64,000 nt of DNA from Camarhynchus parvulus (Eukaryota > Chordata > Aves > Passeriformes > Thraupidae). A model generated the notes under the pieces. The model was not told the origin of the DNA. It made no database searches and saw nothing but the letters and a program-made list of their open reading frames with translations. Shown here in pieces: positions 55,701 to 64,000 of the stretch (its first letter is position 1; each line of letters opens with the position of its first letter). The stretch spans positions 13,497,820-13,561,819 of the forward strand of contig NC_044582.1 in NCBI RefSeq assembly GCF_901933205.1, written 5' to 3'. The position numbers were made by a program, and so were the translations under genes.

Positions 55701-58700
55701 CAGTGTTTCAGAGCAGGAACTGCACGGTGTCTCTGCCTTCTGAGTGCTTTGCTGGGCTGTTTTACCCCCTCAGGGCGCCAAGTGAAGCCCTGCTATTGCT
55801 GAATGTTGGCTGAAATCTCTGGGGACTGCCAACCTTCTGCAAGGCCACAGACCGCCCAAAACCTGTTGTGTCCCCTCCCCAGCCACTGCCTGGGTTGCAG
55901 GCCCCTGTGTCCAGCCAGGCACCCCTTTGCTGCTGGCAGGGGTGTATAATATACCCATTATGCAGTGTCAGGAGCTGAGTATTTTGCTTGCCAGTGTCAT
56001 CAAGGGAGCCAGGGATTTTGTCTGTCACTGATCCCTCTGCTTGTCCAGCCCTGCTGAGTGCAGGGGCTCCTCTCTCCCAGCCCATAAAGGGAAAAGCTCC
56101 CATCACTCAGGGTGTGTGGCATTTTCCAGCAGCAGGTCACATAGTGCTCTCCTTTCCTCTCCAAGGAGGTCCTGCAGCCCTATTTGGCTCTCAGGCTTCA
56201 GAGACAGGGACCACCCTGGCACTGTGAGCATCCTCTGCCAGCAGATCAGGATCTGCAGCAGGAGCCAGGATTGGACCCAAGTGCTGCTGAGTGCCTTTAA
56301 TTCCCATTGCAGAAGGCATGAAGGGCCCTGGGAGCTGTTGGACCTGTCCATGCTCTAACAAAAAGCTCTTTGTGTGCAGCCACCACGCTGTGAGCTGCAG
56401 GCTCACCTCAGCAATACCAATTACGCTTTCATACCTTGCTGTCATCCTCAGGCATCTTCAAGGCCAGTGCATTTGTTTCATTTGCAGGGCTGGTTTAACT
56501 GAACTTGGGAAAAGATGGCACTTGAATCACAACTGGTTTCATTCTTCACCCTTCAGTAGTGGAAGTGTTGACAGCAATACTCACAGTGGCACTGTATAAG
56601 CATACAAGTGTTAGGCATTGATTTCTTCTGAATAAGCTCCTAGAAGCTGCCTGTTTTCCTAGGTAATTATTGTTGGCATAGGTATGGCTGTTGTCTCAGG
56701 AAGTCTGGCTCTCAGAAACTGCGGTCTGTGTCAGCAGGGAGTGAAAAGCGCAGGGTCGAGCTCTCTGCTAGTGCAGCTCCACAGGCTGGCTGGTGTTAAA
56801 CAAGCCTTGGCACCAGCATAAGAACAGCTAGAAAAATGCCTTGGAGTGGGTTTTCTGTGTCTCTTGACCTTCTCTGATATTCTTTTGTCATCCTTTCCGT
56901 GTTCCCAATTGCATCTGATCAGCCAACTATTTGTTTCACAGCAATTAGTGTCTTTTCTTCCCTTGCACATTTTCAAATCAGTAAATCCTTGTTTTGAAGG
57001 ACAACATTTTACATAATGTCCAAATTAAGTCTTTTGCAGCATTAGAGTCAGGGTATTCCAACAAACAGACATGTTGGGAGTTTATTACCCTGGGAAGAGA
57101 GGGCTCCTGCACTGTTACTTAGAGATGTGAAAAGCTATTAATGTGTAATGGCCATGAGAAATCAAACTGACAGGAAGGGGCAGTGGAGGAGCCTCTTCCT
57201 TTGCTCCACACCTCTGGCAGCCCTGGGTGCAGGGAAGGGTGATGGCATACTGCTGCCTGGGGCTGGATATATTTAACACCAGGTGAGAACCCAGTGGATT
57301 TGGTGCCATGAAGATGTGCAGCAAGTGACAGCTCCTGGGGAAAATGGCTGGAATGGGGAGTGGGAGAGAGCACCACTGGCATAGGGAAGTGAAACCCTGC
57401 TCAGTGTCTATCCCATCATCAAACCAAGAGACACTGAAATGACATTTATGGAGATGTGTAAATATACACACACATAAATGTTTTATGCTTGAGCCTTTTG
57501 TTTCAGATCCTGTGGCCCAGCTCACCTGTTACAGTGCAGAGAGGAGGGGGTGCATGGGAGATGGTAGCCTGTGAGCCTGAAATCAAAGTGAGGTCTGTTT
57601 GTTGCATCTTGTCTCCTAAGTATCAATTGAGTTTCAGAAAACAGATACTCTAGACCAACCCACTGATGTATTTGTTTCATACACAAAGCAACAGCACCCA
57701 GAATTTCCCATGATAAATGCTGTCAGTATTATCACAGGCTGGTGCTGGATCTGGCCCTCATGGAGCACAAATATTGATACCTCCTCCAGACTGATGTGAC
57801 AGTTTTAGGGGGGTGCCATGCGCAGGGTAAAGTGTGCTGCTGTTTAAGGTATCCTATTATGTGTAGAAATCCACAAATCTGCATTAATTTGGTGGCTCCA
57901 GCTATGTGTCAGTGTCTGCCTTTGTTTTTTAGGTAATTTGTGCAGTACACTTTCACCCCATGGTTACTTCTATTGTATATGGATCCTTCTGTTGGGCACT
58001 TCTCTGTTGACTGTGATTACTACCACATCAACTGAAAATGCTCCTGCACTGTATAATTAACTTTATCTGCTTTGCTACAATGCCTCTCACTGGTAATTAC
58101 ACACACTTCAGCTTTTTCATTATATTTTTAAGAAGCTGATTACTCTTGCCCAGCCTCTGTCCAAACTGGAGGGGTTTTACATGCCTAAAATGATATCTTT
58201 TTCCTTTCAGCAGGCCTGGCATAATCTGGATATTGATTGTAGTACATATAATGTGATCTTTAAATAACCCATCTGTTTGGAATACACCGGGGTTTATATG
58301 TGCTGGTGGCAAAAAGCTTGTTTAAATCCTTAGGTTGTTGGTGGGTTGATGTGATAGTTATCAGTTTACTGACATAATTTGAAATGAAGAGCAAGGAATT
58401 TGAAATCTTTCAGTCACTTGGGAAGCTACTCCATTTTCTTCCTCCTTAGCTCAGTCCTCTCAGCATTCCCTGCGGTTCCAGGGTGACTTTTGTCCTTTGA
58501 TGATTTTTTAAGCCTCTTTTTCTCAAGCAATAGTCTCATGTGATTACACCCTCTGCCATCAGCCTGTGTTTCTGTGCCCTAATGCCTTTGAACGCCTCGG
58601 TCAGCTTGAACCAAATCTGATCAATGTCATGAGCTCTCAGTAATGTCCAATTCCTCGAAGTTATGGGAGATCACGGAGGGCAGATCCAAACTGGGAGGAT

Positions 58701-60541
58701 TAGCCATTCTGCTCACCCACACCATCCTGCCCTCATCCTGCAGTGAGGGGATTCCTGTGCCTTCTGCTCAGCTGGTGTTTAGGGAACGTGGCCAGCGGGG
58801 AAGATTGCTATGTGACTGTTGCAGAGTGCATGGAGGGATGGGAAATACATCCACAGGAGTGAGGAGCAGAGGAAAAAGAACTGGGAGAGTCACTGTAGTG
58901 GGGATGGGGCAGAGTGGGGAGAAGGGGTATGGGATCCATGGAAAAGCAGCCTTCATCCCCGACTGCTCACATAGCAGCAGCTGCCACTGTAATTGCAAAT
59001 ATTGATGTATTTTCCACAGCTTCTTTTCAAACACACAGCCTGGGGTTTTTTGTTTGGGCTTTTTTTTTTCACTCTTTATAACACAAGTGATTTTCACATC
59101 ATGCAAGGAAAAGCACTTGGCTGAGAAGTGTTGTGCAATTTCTATTGAGATCTCACAGCAAACCAAGCTCACATCTATTAATTAAGGCAGAGGGTGTTTG
59201 ACACAAACAATAGTGTGATGATTTAATATTGTGTTCTCTTCTAAAATAAACCCAGTGTTGAAGTGACCACAGTCTGAACATCCTGGTAAGTTCACAGGAC
59301 AAGGCATTTCCCTAAAATATTTGGGAATTTAGCTCTGGCTGTTTCTGCAGACTGTTGGAATACCTGGAAAGTACCTGCAAAATGCCCATTGGCTTGAACA
59401 CCAATTTAACTGTGGAATGTACTCTTATTTAACACCAATTTAACTGTGGAAGGTGCTCTTGTTTCCTTCTCTTGAGTGCACCTTTGAGTCCCAGAGTGAG
59501 TGGGATTTCAGGGTGCACACGGTGCTGTGCCCTCGTGCCCAGGCACTGATCTCCCTAAATGTTTTGCTTTTACTAATGGGCAAGTTGCTAGCCTGAGAAA
59601 CTTCAGTTTTGGTGAAAATAGCTGGATTGTTACTTTAGGGGGTTTAATGTTGGTTTTAATAAGTGAGCAGAAAATTCAAACCATCTGGAATTGAGAGTCT
59701 GTCTCTGTGCAGTGCTAGAGGATCCTCCTCAACTGATGGAAAGAGCACTGCTATTGCACAGAGTGACTTTGGGAAGCAGAGAACTCAAGTGCCCCAAAAG
59801 ATAAATACCTCCAGTGTATTTTTTTCTTTTATTTGCAAGACTAACTGTGCTTTCACTGAGTAGGAATATCCTTCACCCGGTAGAGGTGAAGAAAACTCTC
59901 CAGATGATTTACATCATGTCTGGAGATCAAGCCTTCAAAGGTCAGAGAGAAAGGCCTTACGCAAGGGAAGTGTGATTTAGCCCTCTATAAATGCTACTGT
60001 TATTAGTGGCATTACGTCAATGTAGGTGACTTCTGGTTGCATATTTAATCTTCCTGAGCTGTGACTTGACATTACTGGGTAAAAAATCCCATGTAATTAA
60101 TTCCTTTTGGTATCTTTCTATGTTGCAACCTCTCAGAAGTAAAGAAACCTGTGCCTCGTGGTATTTCATAAATACCCGGTTCGTGCCCTGTAAAGCCCTG
60201 ACTGCCTGCAGCATCCAGCCCCTGCTGCTGTGCAGTTTTCCTCCTGTCCCCACAGCACACTGCTCTGCAGCTGGGACTGTGTTGAATTCTCTCTCCCTGT
60301 GGCTGATTAGAATTGCCTCTTAGCTAGGATTACTTTTCTCTCCGTTTCCATTCTCCTTTCACCTCTCCCTTGACCTTCCTCTCCTCATCTTTTGCTCTCT
60401 GGACCTTTTTTTTTTCCCAGTTCCTTGCACTTGGGAGTAGCAATCACCTCTGGTGAATGGAATGGTTCTGCTGTTGCCTTCCTTTGGGGTGACACTGGAG
60501 TTACTGATAATTATATTTTACATGGTGTGGATATGACCAAC
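52703..60541. other. Intergenic region upstream of PSMD6
   Basis: I see no exon with recognisable homology, no RNA gene and no further CR1 by eye. Open frames up to 136 residues occur on both strands and overlap one another. A 34 bp tandem duplication is at 59397-59464, and a T-rich tract is near 54220-54240. In human the corresponding stretch leads towards PRICKLE2 and carries non-coding RNA. Confidence 0.65.
59397..59464. repeat. 34 bp tandem duplication (31/34 identical)
   Basis: Two adjacent 34 bp units both begin AACACCAATTTAACTGTGGA and differ at three positions (T/G, A/G, A/G). It lies in intergenic DNA with no evident function. Confidence 0.88.
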
Positions 60542-61000
60542 TGTCTTGGTTTGAAAGACAGGTGTTTGCCAAGGAAGGTGGGAACCTCCCTTGAAATGGA
60601 AAATATGACCTTCTTCCCTCCAAATAACTTTGAAATTAAGGGACTTTCAGGCAAAGATATAGGTAAAGGAATAACAGTCCTTTACTAGTGTGCAGGTGTA
60701 TAACAAGGCAAACAACAGCACCAGCAGCTCCAAACAGAGCCCCAGAACATCTCTGGTACTCGCCTTGAATTCTTTTTGTCTTGCCTGCTGAAACGCATTG
60801 CTTGGCACTTTCTAGGGCATATATACAATTTGCTGTTGCAGAGTTATTCCTGGTTAATTCACTGTTTATTCCAGTGTGGCACAAGAATTGGGGTGGGATT
60901 ATCCTGGCCCTAGCCAGCAGCAAGTACTACTGAGTGATGTAACATATATTCTGCTGCTTTTCTTAGCTTCTTTCAGCTAACGCTCTTCTCTGTTACAACA
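60542..61000 (+). mobile_element. Solo LTR of a passerine endogenous retrovirus family
   Basis: The element begins TGTCTTGGTTTGAAAGACAG and continues with a segment I recognise from songbird LTRs (cctcccttgaaatggaaaat, attaagggactttcaggcaa, aggaataacagtcctttact). A TATA-like ATATATA lies at 60819-60825. The proposed end TGTTACAACA gives 459 bp bounded by TG...CA. No internal gag/pol/env sequence or second LTR is visible, so it is probably a solo LTR; no clean target duplication is seen (flanks CAAC and CAAT). The family name is left open. Confidence 0.7.
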
Positions 61001-64000
61001 CAATTCATTCCTCTCAAGGTGCATAAACCACCCTTTAATGTTTTTCTAGTGTGGCCTGCATGACAGTACCTCCACACCTCACCTGCTTTCCTCTGTGTTC
61101 ACACTGAATCCTGCCCTGTCATTCCCAGCACCATGACATGAGGCTGTACCTGCTGTTCCACTTTCTGGACTGGCACCCCTGCTCCTTCCCCTGTGCTTGC
61201 AGCTCCTTGTACCGGCAGTTTTGGCTGGAAGAATATCCCTGGATGTGTCACCATCCGTCTGGCACAGGGAGGTGTTCCTTGGAGCAACGAGAAGGCACTT
61301 TGTGAAATGCAGTTTGCTGCTTTTTTGAGCAGAGACGAAGGTGTCTGGTTTGTGGCCATCTCTGCTTGCTGGGAATTGCCGCTGCCTCCCCGTCGGCTGG
61401 AGGCTCTCTGGCACAAATCCGTTCTGCTGTCGGGTGCTGGATCTCACGCTCTCTGTGTGTTTTCTGGTCACAGCCATCCTTGGGCAGATGCCATTTAGAC
61501 ACTGCTCCAACTCATCAGACAACTTGCTTTCCTGCTCAAGACCTTGGACTTCAGTCAAGTTAACCTCTGAGAAACCCTCTCATCTTCAGTTGGATACAGG
61601 AAGGATTTCATTTGTGCTGCCTTTGCTTTTCAGTATTTTTTCCCCCATAGTGTATATATATTGTGTATACATCTATGTATGTATGCACACTCTATGTACT
61701 TAAAAATATGCACTCTGTGCTCTATGTAATCACACACACATGCATGAGTTTATCTGTCTGTCTATACATCTGTACGTATGTGTATTGTAAATCTTGTAGG
61801 AGTCATACTTGCACTCATTTTTCTCTCAGATTTTTTTTTCCTGGAGTGTTCCCTGAGCCACAGTTTTGTGGTTTGCCCCATTTTTCCCTTTAAAATCCAT
61901 TTCCAAGAACATCTAAAATTACTAAGCTGTTTATTCAGTTGCCTTTTAATGTCTAGAACCTTTGCGAAGAGATATTTCAGAGCAGCTATTTTCAGCTACC
62001 TTTTTCATACCTTCTTGTGTTTTGTGCTGCTTTACTTGTAGTTTCCATGACAATTATCCCCAGAGTTAGAGGCAGCCTTGCCCTCCGTTGCTGTTTTGCA
62101 AAGCAGCCATTGCTCTTGCCCACTTGAGACTTTGAGTGCAGAAGTTCATGTTTAATACAAGTTTTTATTTCCACAGCTTCTCTATATCCCACTAGCACTG
62201 CTTGGGTTCTGCAGGTTGCTGTAATATATATTGCATCCTGCCTATTTGCCATGATAATGATTTGGAGGGCAGAGACATCCCATCCTCAAAAGGAGAAGCA
62301 TATTCTGGCTGGTGGAAGATGGTGGAAGAAGACACAATGTCCACAGAAGGACTCACACAAAGGATTAGCTTCACCTGATGCAAGGTAACCCCTGTCCCAC
62401 GGTGCAGTGGAGGCAGGTTTGGTTCCTGGTAGGATGGAAGAGGAGGGTGGGCACAGTGGGTTTGTGCAGAACCTGAGCCCAGGCTGGCTCCTGCCCCCAT
62501 CCCCCAACACCAGCTCCCCATGGGCACAGCCTCTGTTTGGCCACATCCTCCCTCCTGGGCACAGGATGCCACTTTCTTCCTGCACAGTTGTTCAAACATG
62601 AAAATAATGTACTTTTAATATTTTGAACTGTATACTGTTCAATATATATTTCAATATCTTTTAATGTTATTATCATTTTGGTGTTTTTCTCTTGCTCATT
62701 CTTCTTTTCCTGTTTTCTCCATCCCACCTCCAGTGACTCACAGCAATTTTTGAAGTGCCCAGCAGCAATCCTTTGATATATTAGCCTTATACATTTCCTT
62801 ATTATCCTTATCTATTCAGTCTGGTACATGTAACTGAGCTTTCTGTATGATCTACTCTCAATCCTGCCAGTACCTCCTCACCCTTTCTGTGCATCTTTTT
62901 TTTTCTTTAGTTGACTGTTTCCTTCCAATTTTCCATGTGCTGCCTCCTTTCATTCTTACCTACTTGCATCCTTTCCACTCACCACCCCCAGTTTCCTCTC
63001 CTGAATCCACTTAAGTGTAATCTAAAACATACTGCTTGAAAGTGGAAGCCCAGAGAAATATTTGCTCTGGCTCTCACTAGCACCTCTCAATGCCAGTGAG
63101 CTCTGGGACGGTGGATTCTCAGCCCTGCAGTAAAATGAGCTTTTCCTGTAAGTTTAAAATTTGATTCTTTCTCACAAGCTACAGTCAAAGTGATTGTCAG
63201 CTCAAAAAATACCTTTTAACTAAATTCAAAGGAATGCATCCAGAGCAGATTTTTGAATTTCCACATGATAAAATTAATTACAATTAGCAGCTTGTTACTG
63301 AAACAGAAAAGATCAAGAATGCCACAATATTTGAAGTTGCATTTTAAGGAAAAAACACAGATCAGAGAAAAAAAGCTTCAAAGTCCAAACTGATTATCTT
63401 CTTAAAGAGTCTTAATTGTTTATAAGATAAATGGGAATGAAGAACTAGGGGAAAGAGAGCTCTTGCAGAGAGAGTGTGATCTGCCACAGCACATGAGCTG
63501 TGAGTGATTCAGCACTGAACAGCCTCAAATTACCAACCCACACACCCAAATGCCACTGCTGACCAATGGACTGACTTGGCCTGTAGTGTGGCAAGGGAGA
63601 CTGAGAGCTCCCATTTCAGGTGGCTATGGGATAATGAATGTGGCTGCTGGTTACTGAGAGCAGCTCTTCAAAGCTCCTGAAATGTTTGTACATCCTTGTA
63701 TTTGCTGTTACTCATCCTTAGTCAGATGAAATGCAGGGTTTTGCAGTCATGTGGAGTGAATTGCTGGCTAAGTTCCTTGACTTGTTCCACTGGCTGCTGG
63801 AGGTGATCTGCATAGATGCATTTTGTCAGTCTGATCCTTGCTCTGTGGATTGCTCCCTGTGAGATCCAGCCCAGCTGCAGCACGGTTTGAGGCAATATTC
63901 CCTGTCTGATGTGCCTCACCAGAGACACCCCCTAGTGGGTACCTTTGGCAGTAAGGGGTTAACCTCCCTTTCCTGAGCATCACTGGTGTTTGGTGTTCTG
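61001..64000. other. Intergenic region after the LTR
   Basis: No gene is recognised. A TA/TG-rich low-complexity stretch is at about 61648-61790. Two overlapping - strand frames at 63722-63983 have no recognisable family. The region may contain decayed transposon sequence that cannot be identified by eye. Confidence 0.55.

Noticed and set aside
60636..60923. 95-residue - frame in the LTR
   Set aside because: It lies wholly in the LTR and does not resemble a retroviral protein.
63722..63983. Two overlapping - strand frames at the window edge
   Set aside because: They looked briefly like decayed transposon coding sequence, but I could not tie them to any family.

Overview
This window is vertebrate nuclear DNA, most likely from a passerine bird. 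The genes are split into short exons with GT/AG introns. CR1-type LINE 3' ends are present, and one LTR starts with a sequence I recognise from songbird LTR elements. Two well-conserved protein genes are identifiable and lie tail to tail, as at human 3p14: ATXN7 (ataxin-7) on the + strand and PSMD6 (26S proteasome subunit Rpn7/PSMD6) on the - strand.

Layout. Positions 1-4618 are intron of ATXN7; the start codon and polyglutamine exon lie outside the window to the left. Nine ATXN7 coding exons follow at 4619-4723, 28997-29249, 29903-30165, 30901-30983, 32698-32963, 33378-33576, 34341-34462, 34743-35694 and 36824-36841. Together they encode about 752 C-terminal residues. A roughly 4 kb 3' UTR runs to about 40.8-40.9 kb. 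One 24.3 kb intron (4724-28996) holds a GC/CpG-rich island near 19.8-20.1 kb. A convergent intergenic stretch of about 5 kb separates the two gene ends. PSMD6 is complete: eight coding exons on the - strand from the ATG at 52226 down to the stop at 46156, encoding 389 residues, the same length as the human protein. Its CpG-rich promoter (about 52227-52440) carries an antioxidant-response/NFE2L1-type element and a perfect inverted repeat with GGAA cores. From 52.4 kb to the end I see intergenic DNA with a minisatellite, a CR1 fragment and an LTR, but no gene. In human the next gene on this side is PRICKLE2.

Function. ATXN7 is the subunit that anchors the deubiquitinase module in the SAGA transcription coactivator; its two zinc-binding regions are both encoded here. 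PSMD6 is a PCI-domain lid subunit of the 26S proteasome. Both belong to ubiquitin biology, but nothing in the sequence shows co-regulation. They are convergent, with separate promoters.

I found no undescribed gene system. The items most worth a second look are the intronic CpG island with a 68 bp tandem duplication, the PSMD6 promoter elements, the (CAGA)9/C8/(CA)7 tract just inside PSMD6 intron 1, the CAG-rich run read in the serine frame of ATXN7, and the candidate Pumilio sites and palindromic microsatellite in the ATXN7 3' UTR. All splice sites are read from sequence and homology remembered from the human proteins; no alignment was run.
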